Assembly: GCF_027922425.1 (NCBI RefSeq) | Contig: NZ_BSFQ01000040.1 | Coordinates: forward strand, 1-64,000 | Direction: 5' to 3' | Source: Pseudonocardia halophobica | GTDB lineage: Bacteria; Actinomycetota; Actinomycetes; Mycobacteriales; Pseudonocardiaceae | DNA length: 64,000 nt | In this document: positions 30,926-39,250 of the stretch, piece by piece | Position numbering within the stretch: the first letter of the stretch is position 1 | Layout of the letters: every line of letters starts with the position of its first letter | Notes under the pieces: generated by a model | What the model saw: only the letters and a program-made list of their open reading frames with translations | Databases searched by the model: none | Told to the model about the DNA's origin: nothing | Made by a program: the position numbers and the translations under genes

Positions 30926-32098
30926 TCAGCCCAGGAACACGTTGCGCCGCTGGCTGAGCAGCCGGTAGAGAGTGTGCTGGATGGTCTCGCGCACCTGGTC
31001 GGTCAGGTTGAACACGAGCATCGGGTCCTCGGCGTCGGCCGGGGTGTAGGCGTCGAGCGAGATCGGCTCGCCGAACTCGATGTACCACTTCGACGGCAGC
31101 GGGACGAGACCCAGCGGGCCGAGCAGCGGGAAGGTCGGCGTGATCGGGAAGTACGGCGCGCCGAGCAGCCGGGCCAGCGGCGCGATGTCGCCGATCTTCG
31201 GGTAGGTCTCCTCCGCGCCGACGATCGAGCACGGGATGATCGGCACGCCGGTGCGCAGCGCGGCCGAGACGAACCCGCCGCGGCCGAAGCGCTGCAGCTT
31301 GTACCGGTCCTTGAAGGGCTTGCCGATGCCCTTGAAGCCCTCCGGGAACACCCCGACGAGCTCGCCGGAGGACATCAGCCGCTCCGCGTCGGCGTTGCAG
31401 GCGAGGGTGGCGCCGTTCTTGCGGGCCAGCTCACCCACCACCGGCAGCTTGAACATGAGGTCCGCGCCCAGCAGCCGCAGCCGGCGGGCGGCCGGGTGCT
31501 CGTCGTGCAGCGCCTGGATGGTCATCAGCGCGTCGAGCGGGAGGGTTCCCGAATGGTTGGCGACGACGAGCGCGCCGCCGGTGTCCGGGACGTGGTGCAG
31601 GCCGATCGTCTCGACCCGGAACCAGCGCTCGTAGAGCGGGCGCAGCGCGGGCGCGAGCACCTTGTCGGCGAGGTCGGCGTCGAAGCCGAACTCGTCGACC
31701 GAGTAGTCGCCGGAGAGGCGGCGGCGCAGGAAGCGCAGCACCTCCTCGAGCCCGACCTCCCAGGCCGGGGGCTCCGGGTCCGGCACGGCCGCGACGGGCG
31801 GCACCGCGGCGCCGCCGCTCCCGTCCTCGTCGAGCCCCGGGCGCGGGCGGGGCGTGGTCGTGGCCGGACGACGGGTGCGGCCCGGCTCACGCCCGGTCTC
31901 GCGCCCCGGCTCGCGTGCCTCCGTGCCCGCGCGGGTGCGCGCGCCCGGGCGGCTCCCGCCCCGGTCGCGGCCCTCCCCGAGCCGCCACCGGGTGCGTCCC
32001 CCGGTCTCGTCCGCCCGCAACGGGATGACGCGCGCTTCCGGCACCCGAACCCCCTCCGAACCTGCGCCGTTGTCCGATTTCCCCGACCGCCGCACCAT
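30926..32098 (-). CDS. 1-acyl-sn-glycerol-3-phosphate acyltransferase-like protein
   Basis: 390 residues. The acyltransferase box NHSGTLPLDALM (NHxxxxD) is near residue 180, the FPEG motif in GVFPEGFKGIGKPF near 250, and PIIPCSIVGAEETYP follows. The N-terminal 110 residues are disordered and Arg/Gly/Pro-rich. The family transfers acyl chains to glycerophosphate or related lipids at the cytoplasmic membrane face. ATG 32098 gives the full frame; GTG starts further in are possible. It is convergent with the HAD phosphatase (10 bp between stops) and follows the SDR gene by 24 bp in the same direction. Confidence 0.85.
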   Translation of the reverse strand: MVRRSGKSDNGAGSEGVRVPEARVIPLRADETGGRTRWRLGEGRDRGGSRPGARTRAGTEAREPGRETGREPGRTRRPATTTPRPRPGLDEDGSGGAAVPPVAAVPDPEPPAWEVGLEEVLRFLRRRLSGDYSVDEFGFDADLADKVLAPALRPLYERWFRVETIGLHHVPDTGGALVVANHSGTLPLDALMTIQALHDEHPAARRLRLLGADLMFKLPVVGELARKNGATLACNADAERLMSSGELVGVFPEGFKGIGKPFKDRYKLQRFGRGGFVSAALRTGVPIIPCSIVGAEETYPKIGDIAPLARLLGAPYFPITPTFPLLGPLGLVPLPSKWYIEFGEPISLDAYTPADAEDPMLVFNLTDQVRETIQHTLYRLLSQRRNVFLG

Positions 32099-32122
32099 GC
32101 CCTACCCCCGGCCCGTGGCCCG

Positions 32123-33208
32123 CTAGCGCAGCATCCGCGCGGCCTGCAGGACCGTCCGCTCCGCCGCCTCGATCCGCTCCGCCCCGAGGACCGGCCGGAG
32201 CGCGCGGCCGCGGACGTAGTCGTCGAAGGCCTGGACGGTGGTCCAACGAGGGTGGAAGCCGAAGCGTTCCTTCAACCTCGTCGTGTCCACCACCCGGCCG
32301 AAGTTGAGGAACCGCATCTGCTCCGGCGAGTAGTCGACGACGCGGGTGCCGCGCAGGAACCGCCCGACCGGCCCGACCAGCGGCGCCGGGACCCCGGCCT
32401 GCACCCGGCCGGCCCGGCGGATGGCCTGGGAGAGCATGAGCACCCCGTCGGCCGCGACGTTGTAGACCCCGGGGTGCTCCTCCACGGCGGCCCGCTCGAG
32501 CACGGCGAGCGCGTCCTCCTCGTGCAGGAACTGCAGCCGCGGGTCGAAGCCGAGGATCGTCGGGACGACCGGCAGCGAGAAGTAGCGGGTCAGCACCGTC
32601 TCGATGCGCGGGCCGACGTAGTTGCAGAAGCGCAGGACGCTGGTCGTGACGTCCGGCCGGCGGCGGGCGAAGCCGCGCAGGTAGCCCTCGATCTCGGCGG
32701 CGTCCTTGGCGTACCCGCCGGAGGGGAGGTCCTTCGGCGTCATCGACTCGTCGAACAGCGCGGGGTCGCGCGAGCCGGAGCCGTAGACGGCGGTGGTGGA
32801 CTTGAGGACGACGCGCCGCACCCGCTCCGACTTCTGGCAGGCGGCGAGGAGCTGCATCGTCCCGATGACGTTCATCTCCTTCATCGCCGTGCGGCCGCCG
32901 GACGAGCCGGGCCCGGCGGAGAGGGCGGCGTGCACCACGGTGTCGACGCCGGCGCCGGAGATGACCTTGGCGATGAGCGGGTTGCGGATGTCCGCGCGGA
33001 CGAACTCCGCGCGGCCCATGCGGCGCAACATGTCCCGGGACGGCGGGACGGTGTCCACGCCGAGCACCCGCTCGATCGCGGGGTTCGCGGCGAGCCGTGC
33101 GGCCAGGTTGCCGCCGAGGAAGCGGCTGACACCTGTCACCAGCACGACGGAGGGAGCGCCGCCACCGCTGCTGCGGTCGGCGTCGCGGGGAGATCCCGTG
33201 CGCGTCAC
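32123..33208 (-). CDS. NAD-dependent epimerase/dehydratase (extended SDR)
   Basis: 361 residues. SVVLVTGVSRFLGGNLAARLAANP carries the TGxxxFxG NAD-binding glycine motif, and LGVDTVPPSRDML follows. The catalytic Tyr-Lys pair would be in SGGYAKDAAEIEGYL. It corresponds to the SDR protein next to the acyltransferase in mycobacteria, sometimes named galE2, though its substrate is not known. GTG 33208 follows GAGGTCGG. About 20 disordered residues precede the Rossmann fold. It probably forms an operon with the acyltransferase gene. Confidence 0.82.
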   Translation of the reverse strand: MTRTGSPRDADRSSGGGAPSVVLVTGVSRFLGGNLAARLAANPAIERVLGVDTVPPSRDMLRRMGRAEFVRADIRNPLIAKVISGAGVDTVVHAALSAGPGSSGGRTAMKEMNVIGTMQLLAACQKSERVRRVVLKSTTAVYGSGSRDPALFDESMTPKDLPSGGYAKDAAEIEGYLRGFARRRPDVTTSVLRFCNYVGPRIETVLTRYFSLPVVPTILGFDPRLQFLHEEDALAVLERAAVEEHPGVYNVAADGVLMLSQAIRRAGRVQAGVPAPLVGPVGRFLRGTRVVDYSPEQMRFLNFGRVVDTTRLKERFGFHPRWTTVQAFDDYVRGRALRPVLGAERIEAAERTVLQAARMLR

Positions 33209-33264
33209 GGACCCGACCTCGTTCGTCGTGCGACCAGGGACCCCGGGTGCGACCCGGGCCGGTG

Positions 33265-33300
33265 GACCCCGGCCCGCCCCTGCGGGGGACGGGCGGGGTC
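33265..33300 (-). terminator. Terminator of the AURKAIP1-like gene
   Basis: GACCCC (33265-33270) pairs with GGGGTC (33295-33300), with further stacked CCCG/CGGG and CCCC/GGGG segments inside and small bulges. It lies 5 nt beyond the stop codon at 33306. Confidence 0.55.
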
Positions 33301-33305
33301 ACACC

Positions 33306-33407
33306 TCACTTGCCGAGCTTGCGACGCTGCACGCGGGTCTTGCGGAGCAGCTTGCGGTGCTTCTTCTTGGACATGCGCTTGCGACGCTTCTTGATGACCG
33401 AGCCCAT
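33306..33407 (-). CDS. AURKAIP1/COX24-domain small basic protein
   Basis: 33 residues, MGSVIKKRRKRMSKKKHRKL followed by LRKTRVQRRKLGK. The extreme Lys/Arg content and the KRRKRMSKKKHRKLLRKTRVQRR core match the tiny actinobacterial AURKAIP1/COX24-like protein; in mycobacteria the same protein is reported as a small-subunit ribosomal component (bS22). The start at ATG 33407 is fixed by GGAGG 9 nt upstream (33417-33421). It sits between the SDR gene and the HTH protein, as in M. tuberculosis (Rv0500B, from memory). Confidence 0.9.
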   Translation of the reverse strand: MGSVIKKRRKRMSKKKHRKLLRKTRVQRRKLGK

Positions 33408-33553
33408 GCGCCGGTACCTCCTGTGCTCACTGCTTCGCTCGCGGCCGGGAGCCGGCCCGAGAGGGTGTGTCCCCGCCGCGCGGCGGTCGCGCGCACGCGG
33501 GTGCACACGGCGAGACGATGACCGGTCGCCGATCCTACCCGGCGCCCGGCGGG

Positions 33554-33575
33554 GCGACCCGCCAGGGCGGGTCGC
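33554..33575 (-). terminator. Terminator of the HTH gene
   Basis: GCGACCCGCC (33554-33563) and GGCGGGTCGC (33566-33575) are perfectly complementary; the loop must open the central pairs. It is located 78 nt beyond the HTH stop. Confidence 0.55.
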
Positions 33576-33653
33576 GGACCACCGGGGGTGACCCGGCGGT
33601 CGGTGCGGATGTCCGTTGCGCGGGCGTCCGCTCGGTGCGGGTACCCGCTCCGC

Positions 33654-33887
33654 TCAGCCCGCGTCGAAGTACGCGTGCCGCAGGTAGTCCTCGACGGCGC
33701 GCTTCGGGACGCGGAACGAACGACCCACCCGGGCCGCGGGGAGCTCCCCACCGTGCACCAGCCGGTACACGGTCATCTTGGAGACCCGCATCATGGCGGC
33801 GACCTCCGCCACGGTGAGGAACTGCACCGCGGCGATGTTGTCGATGCGTTCGGGCTGCCCTGAATGCCCTGGCTGCTGCGTGGCCAT
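33654..33887 (-). CDS. Helix-turn-helix (excisionase/MerR-like) DNA-binding protein
   Basis: 77 residues. QFLTVAEVAAMMRVSKMTVYRLVHGGELPAARVGRSFRVPKRAVEDYLR is a single winged HTH of the excisionase type, a relative of BldC. A short QPGHSGQPERIDN leader precedes it. ATG 33887 is used; the longer in-frame ORF has an Arg-rich N-terminus. It is a conserved small regulator next to proC in actinobacteria (Rv0500A in mycobacteria, from memory). The target genes are unknown. Confidence 0.87.
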   Translation of the reverse strand: MATQQPGHSGQPERIDNIAAVQFLTVAEVAAMMRVSKMTVYRLVHGGELPAARVGRSFRVPKRAVEDYLRHAYFDAG

Positions 33888-34059
33888 CCGGACACCGCCT
33901 TCCCTGGAGAAGTCCCACGTTCCCGCCCGGGGTCCTCGTCCCCCGCGCGGCGTGTTCCCCGTGAGGATAGCGGTGCCGGTGTGACGCCTTCGACACACCA
34001 TGCCACTCGGGCAGGGAATTCAGCCGCGCGTCAGGGTGACACGTGATCCTTCGTTCGGG

Positions 34060-34872
34060 TCAACGGTTCTGCACCGAGCGTCCCAGCTCCACCGAGCGGT
34101 CCCGCGCGGCCTCGATCGCGTCGATCAGGGCCGCCCGGACGCCGTGCCGCTCCAGCTCGCGGATGGCCGCGATGGTCGTCCCGGCCGGGGAGGTGACGGC
34201 CTCGCGGAGCAGCACCGGGTGGTCGTCGGACTCGCGGAGCATGGTGGCCGCGCCGAAGGCGGACTGGACGATCAGGTCGGCGGCGACGGCGCGCGGCAGG
34301 CCGAGCAGTATCCCGGCGTCGATCATGGCCTCGACCAGGTAGAAGAAGTACGCCGGGCCGGAGCCGGACAGCGCGGTCACGGCGTCCTGCTGGGCCTCGG
34401 GGACCCGCACCACGCGGCCCACCGAGCCGAGCATCTCCTCGGCCAGCGCGAGGTGCTCGGCGCTGGCGTGGCTGCCGCCGGAGACCGCGCTCATCGCCTC
34501 GCCGACGACCATCGGGGTGTTCGGCATGACCCGCACGACCGGCGTCCCCTCGGGCAGGCCGCCCTCGAACAGCGCGGTCGGCAGGCCGGCGCACAGCGAG
34601 ACGACGAGCGTCCCCGGGGTCAGCGCCGCCTTCAGCTCGGTGAGGACCGGGGCGATGTCCTGCGGCTTGACCGCGACCACCACGACGTCGGCCTTGGCCG
34701 CGGCGCCCGCCACGTCGGCCGAGTCCACCCCGAGGCGCCCGGACAGCTCGGCGGCCCGCTCCGGGTGCCGCTCGGTGAACACCAGGTCCGCCGCGGGCCG
34801 GCCCGCCGCGAGCAGCCCCGAGAGGAGCGCCTCGCCGATCTTGCCGGCGCCCAGAACCGCGATACGTGTCAT
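34060..34872 (-). CDS. proC: Pyrroline-5-carboxylate reductase
   Basis: 270 residues. IAVLGAGKIGEALLSGLLAAG is the NADPH-binding Rossmann glycine motif; VVRVMPNTPMVVGEAMSAV and VTALSGSGPAYFFYLVEAMIDAGILLGLPR are ProC signatures of the substrate site. It completes proline synthesis from P5C in the cytoplasm. ATG 34872 lies 6 nt after TACCGT, so it is probably leaderless. The order thioesterase-proC-HTH-AURKAIP1 runs in one direction. Confidence 0.95.
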   Translation of the reverse strand: MTRIAVLGAGKIGEALLSGLLAAGRPAADLVFTERHPERAAELSGRLGVDSADVAGAAAKADVVVVAVKPQDIAPVLTELKAALTPGTLVVSLCAGLPTALFEGGLPEGTPVVRVMPNTPMVVGEAMSAVSGGSHASAEHLALAEEMLGSVGRVVRVPEAQQDAVTALSGSGPAYFFYLVEAMIDAGILLGLPRAVAADLIVQSAFGAATMLRESDDHPVLLREAVTSPAGTTIAAIRELERHGVRAALIDAIEAARDRSVELGRSVQNR

Positions 34873-34884
34873 GGATCGACGGTA
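34873..34884 (-). promoter_or_regulatory. Leaderless promoter -10 of proC
   Basis: On the minus strand TACCGT (34879-34884) lies exactly 6 nt before ATG 34872. Confidence 0.5.
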
Positions 34885-34921
34885 ACCGCCGGAATCCGGG
34901 CTGGTCGGGGAGGGTGCGCGG

Positions 34922-35761
34922 CTATCGGCGCGGGAGCGGGGAGAGCGCGAGCTGGCGGGCCTGGCAGACCACCCGGCCCGTCGCGTCGCGGACGGTGCAG
35001 TCCTCGTCGAACCAGGTCCCGGCGATCATCTGCGAGCGCGACTCCAGCGCCAGCCAGCCCGGCGCCGGCCGCGCCCGCAGCATCGCGGTGAGCTGCACGG
35101 TCGGCGCCCAGCCGCGCCCGCCGCCCCGGTTGAACACGGTCGGCGGCAGCGCGTCCCCGGCGAGCAGCGCGAACAACGGGTCCGGGTCCTCCCCGCGCGG
35201 CCGCATCCAGCCCCGCACCACCGGGTCCGCGGTCTCCTTGCGCAGGAAGGCCATCGTGGCCGGGTCGTAGCGCGCCTCGGTGGCGGCGGCCAGCCCCTCG
35301 CCGGGGGTCCGGACGTCCGGCACGAAGTCGATCGCGTCCGCCGGCGGCTCCAGCGGCATCGGGGACTCGGCCAGCCAGCTCGGGTCGGCGTCGGGCAGTG
35401 CTCCCGCCGTGACGGTGGCCGAGAGCAGGAGCCTGCCGTTCTGGGTCATCCGGGCGGCGGCGACCGACGCCTGCCTGCCCAGCTTCAGCACGTCCGTCTC
35501 GAGCTCCACCGTGCCCAGCTCCGGGGCGCGCAGGAACTCCGTCCCGACGACCACCGGGTCGAGCTCGGTGTCCCCGCCGTGCTCGGCGTTCAGCCTCGCG
35601 ATCGCCGCCTTGGTCAGCAGGACCATCAGCAGGCCGCCGTGGGCCTTGCCGCCGATGGAGAACAGCGTGCCGAGCTCCGCGGTGAAGCGGCCCCCGCCCT
35701 CGTCGGTCAGCACGGTGGACGCCGCGAACGGCCGATCGACGGTCACATCGGTGGGAGCCAT
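34922..35761 (-). CDS. TesB-like acyl-CoA thioesterase (double hot-dog)
   Basis: 279 residues. The N-terminal half has LFSIGGKAHGGLLMVLLTKAAIARL, the hot-dog helix region with the HGG motif, and the C-terminal half has WAPTVQLTAMLRARPAPGWLALESRSQMIAG, TWFDEDCTVRDATGRVVCQARQLAL. Two hot-dog folds in one chain and this ending are typical of TesB/DUF3298-like thioesterase-family proteins. The substrate is unknown. ATG 35761. It is convergent with nothing and probably cotranscribed with the proC cluster downstream. Confidence 0.8.
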   Translation of the reverse strand: MAPTDVTVDRPFAASTVLTDEGGGRFTAELGTLFSIGGKAHGGLLMVLLTKAAIARLNAEHGGDTELDPVVVGTEFLRAPELGTVELETDVLKLGRQASVAAARMTQNGRLLLSATVTAGALPDADPSWLAESPMPLEPPADAIDFVPDVRTPGEGLAAATEARYDPATMAFLRKETADPVVRGWMRPRGEDPDPLFALLAGDALPPTVFNRGGGRGWAPTVQLTAMLRARPAPGWLALESRSQMIAGTWFDEDCTVRDATGRVVCQARQLALSPLPRR

Positions 35762-35811
35762 GAAACGGTCGTATCACGCCGGACGCGCTCCGGCGGTGTG
35801 ACGCGCGCCGC

Positions 35812-36672
35812 TCAGCCCTGCGGGGCGGGCTCCGGCAGGGGCGTCTGCTCCGGGATGGTCGGGATGGTCAACACCGGCGGAACCGGTGCGACCAGGTGCA
35901 GGCGCGCGTAGACCAGGGCCTCGGCCAGCATCGCCGACCGCTGGTCCCGGGTCCGGCAGCGCCGCGTGCTCACCTCCAGGACCACCACGCCCTCGCTCGC
36001 GAACCGGCCCGTCGCCAGCCGCTCGCACACCTCGGCGCAGGGCTGCGTGCCGCGCCCGGGGATCAGGTGCTCGTCCCGCGGGCCGCCGGAGCCGTCCGTC
36101 AGGTGCAGGTGGACCAGCCCGTCCCCCATGCGGTCGAGCATGGCCAGCGCGTCCGACCCGGCGGCTGCGGTGTGCGAGAGGTCGAGCGTGTAGAAGCTGT
36201 GGCCGACGGCGGTCGGGTCGAAACCGGGGGCGTAGGGCACGGTGCGGACCCGGCCCCGCGACACCGGGAACATGTTCTCGACGGCGAGCCGCACGCCCGA
36301 CCGCTCCCCCGCCCGGGCCACCTCGTCGGCGAACACCGCGGCGTAGCGCCTCTGCCAGCGGAACGGCGGGTGCAGCACGACGGTCCGCGCCCCGAACCGC
36401 TCCGCGGCCGCGACGGACCGGCGGATCCGGGCGATCGGGTCCGACCCCCACACCCGCTGCGTGACGGCCAGGCAGGGTGCGTGCACGGCCAGCACCGGCA
36501 CCCCGTACCGCTCCGCGAGCCGCTCGACGGCCCGGGCGTCCTGCGACACCGGGTCCGTCCAGACCATCAGCTCGACGCCGTCGTAGCCCAGCTCCGCGGC
36601 CAGCTCGAACGCCGCCGCGGCGGGCTCCGGGTAGACCGAGGCGGTGGACAGGGCGACCGGCGGGGAGGTCAC
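35812..36672 (-). CDS. Sugar phosphate isomerase/epimerase (xylose-isomerase-like TIM barrel)
   Basis: 286 residues. The AP-endonuclease-2 type TIM barrel is recognisable: LAAELGYDGVELMVW, VLAVHAPCLAVTQRVWG, TVVLHPPFRWQRRYA, VRLAVENMFPVSRG, YTLDLSHTAAAG, LVHLHLTDGSGGPRDEHLIPGRG. His and Glu metal ligands fall in these strands. It is equivalent to the conserved gene next to ppx in mycobacteria. The substrate is not known. GTG 36672 overlaps the upstream stop by 4 nt (GTGA), so the isomerase gene is coupled to the disordered membrane protein gene. Confidence 0.85.
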   Translation of the reverse strand: MTSPPVALSTASVYPEPAAAAFELAAELGYDGVELMVWTDPVSQDARAVERLAERYGVPVLAVHAPCLAVTQRVWGSDPIARIRRSVAAAERFGARTVVLHPPFRWQRRYAAVFADEVARAGERSGVRLAVENMFPVSRGRVRTVPYAPGFDPTAVGHSFYTLDLSHTAAAGSDALAMLDRMGDGLVHLHLTDGSGGPRDEHLIPGRGTQPCAEVCERLATGRFASEGVVVLEVSTRRCRTRDQRSAMLAEALVYARLHLVAPVPPVLTIPTIPEQTPLPEPAPQG

Positions 36673-38138
36673 CGTTCCAGGAGTACCAGGATCGCGGGCG
36701 AGACGGTCAACAGCAGGCCCACACCCACCGCGAAGGCGGTGGTGCGCAGGTCGTCGTTGCGCAGCAGGGCGCGGACCCCGAGCACCAGGCCGACCGTGAT
36801 GATCACCGCGGCGGCCAGGGCGACCACCGGCAGGTTGAACCAGAGGTACCGGAAGCCGACCCAGACCGCGGCGCCGACCAGGGCGCCCGCGATCCACTGG
36901 CCGATGACGACGGCCCAGCCCTGCGGCGTGCCCTCGCCCTCCTCCTCGTCCTCCTCGTCGGGCTCGACCGGCGCACGCCTGCCCAGGCCCGCCGGGGCGT
37001 GGTAGGTGTCGTCGTCGTCCTCGTCGTCGAGGGCAGGCGCACCCAGCTGGGTGGGCGGTCCGGCGTCGTCGTCGTCCTCGTCGTGGAGGGGCGGGGCGCC
37101 GAACTGGGTGGGCGGGCCTGCGTCCTCGTCGTCGTGGACGGGCCGGCCGCCGAGCTGGATGGGCGGACCCCCGTAGACGGAGCCGAACGGGGCGGTCAGC
37201 GGCTCGTCCTGCGGCGCGCGGACGCGGCCGAGCTGCTCGGTACCCGGCTCCCCCGGTCGCCCGGGGCGACCGTTCGGGGCCCAGGGGGACCGTTCGGGTG
37301 CACCGGTACGTCCCGCCTCGGTGGGCAGGCCGACGGTGCCGGCCGACGCCGTGTTCGCGGCCCAGCCGCCCTGCGCGGGCGGGTCGGGCCGGTGGGGGGC
37401 GCGGCCGAAGTCGGGCTCGTTCGCTGCCGCGGCGGGTGGGCCGGGGCGGTCCTGGACGCTCGCGCCGGACTGGCCGGGGCCGTTCTGGCCTGGGCCGTTC
37501 TGGTTCGCGTTCTGCCAGGTGCGTGGCTGGCCGAGGCCGGTAGGGGCACCGTTCTGGGGGGCGCCGTTCTGGCTCGGGGCGCCCCGGCCGAAACCGTTCT
37601 GCGCGTCCTGTCCGGCCGGGCCGAAGCCGTTCTGGCCGGGGCGCTGCGGACCGGCCTGACCGGGACCGAAGCCGTTGGGACCGGCGCCGGGGCGCGCGAA
37701 GCCGTTCTGCGGGGCGTCGTCGTCGGGGCGGCCGAAGCCGCGCGGGGCGAACCCGCCCGGGGCCGCGCCGTTCGGCCGGGCACCCGGGCCGAACCCGGTG
37801 CCCCGGTCGTCGCCGGACTCCTCCTCGGCGTCGCGCTCGAGGCGCGGGCCGCCCTGGCGGCCGCGCTCCCAGGCGCTGCCCGCCGGCTGGGCGGTGCGCC
37901 AGGGCTCGGCGGGGGCAGCCGGGGCCTCCGGGGCCGGTTCGGCACGCCACGCCTGTGTACCGCCGTGGCGGCCGGGGACGCCCGGGCCCTCCGCAGCGGG
38001 AGGACCGCCCGCCGCCTCGGCGCCCGCGTCGTCGGCCTCGCGGCGCCGTCGACGCCGCCCGGACGCCGATCCCCCGCCGTTCTCGGCGAGCAGCTCGGCG
38101 ACCGTGCGCTGTCTCGGCTGGTCGGTCTCTGAACTCAT
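36669..38138 (-). CDS. Disordered N-terminal, three-helix C-terminal membrane protein (Rv0497-like)
   Basis: 489 residues. Residues 1-30 (MSSETDQPRQRTVAELLAEN) carry a TVAELLAEN motif followed by an RRRRRR cluster, common to this family. Then about 340 residues are Gln/Asn/Gly/Pro-rich, with repeated QNGFG/QNGAPQNG motifs and DEDAGPPTQ/DDDDAGPPTQLGAP repeats. The C-terminal 100 residues contain three helices: VVIGQWIAGALVGAAVWVGF, LPVVALAAAVIITVGLVLGV and AFAVGVGLLLTVSPAILVLL. It lies between ppx and the isomerase gene, as in mycobacteria. The function is unknown. Confidence 0.75.
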   Translation of the reverse strand: MSSETDQPRQRTVAELLAENGGGSASGRRRRRREADDAGAEAAGGPPAAEGPGVPGRHGGTQAWRAEPAPEAPAAPAEPWRTAQPAGSAWERGRQGGPRLERDAEEESGDDRGTGFGPGARPNGAAPGGFAPRGFGRPDDDAPQNGFARPGAGPNGFGPGQAGPQRPGQNGFGPAGQDAQNGFGRGAPSQNGAPQNGAPTGLGQPRTWQNANQNGPGQNGPGQSGASVQDRPGPPAAAANEPDFGRAPHRPDPPAQGGWAANTASAGTVGLPTEAGRTGAPERSPWAPNGRPGRPGEPGTEQLGRVRAPQDEPLTAPFGSVYGGPPIQLGGRPVHDDEDAGPPTQFGAPPLHDEDDDDAGPPTQLGAPALDDEDDDDTYHAPAGLGRRAPVEPDEEDEEEGEGTPQGWAVVIGQWIAGALVGAAVWVGFRYLWFNLPVVALAAAVIITVGLVLGVRALLRNDDLRTTAFAVGVGLLLTVSPAILVLLER

Positions 38139-39145
38139 CCGCTACACCGTGCCTCGTACGACGTCAAGCGTCCAAGTGATCCGGGCGCGTCGTGCGCCGA
38201 GCGGTCGTCCCTGGTCGACCCGTCGAGGGTGTCGAGCCGCCGGAGGATCACTCCCTCGCGCAACGCCCACGGGCAGAGATCGAGTTCGGTGATCTTCAGG
38301 GCCCGCATCGCGGCCTCCGCGACGACCGCCCCGGCGACGAGCTGGTGTGCCCGGCTCGGGCTCACGCCCTCCAGCTCCGCGAGGTCCCCGGACGACATCC
38401 GGCTGATGAACGACCCGAGCTGCCGCAGCCCCGCGTGGGTCAGCACCCGCCGGGCCCGGATGCCCGCGCCGGAGGGCGCCGCACCCGTCAGGCGGGCCAG
38501 GGACCGGAAGGTCTTCGAGGTGCCGACGACCAGGTCCGGCTCCCCCAGCTTCCGCAGCTCGCGCGCGACCGGCGCGAGATCGGCGTCGACCTTCTCCCGC
38601 AGCGCCTCGACCTCGCGGCGGGACGGCGGGTCCCCGGTGAACCACTCGCGGGTCAGCCGGCCCGCCCCGAGCGGCAGCGACGCGGCCGCCGCCGGGTGCT
38701 CGTCGCGGCCCGCCGCGAGCTCCAGTGAGCCCCCGCCGATGTCGAGGCACAGCAGCCGCCCGGCCGACCAGCCGTACCAGCGGCGGACGGCGAGGAACGT
38801 GTAGCGCGCCTCGTCCTCGCCCGGCAGCACCTCGAGGGCGACCCCGGTGTCGGCGCGGACCTTCGCCAGCACGGCGGCGGAGTTCGTCGCGTCCCGCAGT
38901 GCGGAGGTGGCGAAGGCCAGCAGGTCGTCGCACCCCAGCTCGGCGGCGGAGTCCCGCGCGGTGTGCACCGCGGCGATCAGCGAGTCGACGCCGATCCTGC
39001 TCAGCGCGCCGTCCGGTTGCAGGTGCTCGGCCAGCCGCAATTCGGCCTTCTGCGAGGTCGCGGGGGTCGGGTGGCCTCCCCTGTGGGCGTCCACCACCAG
39101 CAGGTGCACGGTGTTGGAGCCGACGTCGAGCACACCCAGTCGCAC
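38135..39145 (-). CDS. Ppx/GppA phosphatase family protein
   Basis: 336 residues. The ASKHA fold is visible: LGVLDVGSNTVHLLVVDAH (phosphate 1 loop), AFATSALRDATNSAAVL, LEVLPGEDEARYTFLAVRRWYG, and CLDIGGGSLELAAG (phosphate 2). The family hydrolyses polyphosphate or pppGpp; the short mycobacterial-type proteins have mainly short-chain polyphosphate activity. GTG 39145 lies 6 nt after TAACCT, so it is likely leaderless. It overlaps the next gene by 4 nt (ATGA). Confidence 0.92.
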   Translation of the reverse strand: MRLGVLDVGSNTVHLLVVDAHRGGHPTPATSQKAELRLAEHLQPDGALSRIGVDSLIAAVHTARDSAAELGCDDLLAFATSALRDATNSAAVLAKVRADTGVALEVLPGEDEARYTFLAVRRWYGWSAGRLLCLDIGGGSLELAAGRDEHPAAAASLPLGAGRLTREWFTGDPPSRREVEALREKVDADLAPVARELRKLGEPDLVVGTSKTFRSLARLTGAAPSGAGIRARRVLTHAGLRQLGSFISRMSSGDLAELEGVSPSRAHQLVAGAVVAEAAMRALKITELDLCPWALREGVILRRLDTLDGSTRDDRSAHDAPGSLGRLTSYEARCSG

Positions 39146-39157
39146 GCGATCAGGTTA
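39146..39157 (-). promoter_or_regulatory. Leaderless promoter -10 of ppx/gppA
   Basis: On the minus strand TAACCT (39152-39157) lies exactly 6 nt before GTG 39145. Confidence 0.55.
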
Positions 39158-39213
39158 CCGGCCCGTGCCTCCCCCGTACCCGCACCGTGACCGGACCCGC
39201 TGATCGGGTGGGC

Positions 39214-39239
39214 CGGGGGCGGCGGTGGCGCCGCCCCCG
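39214..39239 (-). terminator. Terminator of the gas-vesicle-like cluster
   Basis: CGGGGGCGGCG (39214-39224) and CGCCGCCCCCG (39229-39239) form a perfect 11-bp stem with a GTGG loop, 11 nt beyond the stop of the acidic protein. Confidence 0.75.
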
Positions 39240-39250
39240 ACGCCCGGGAA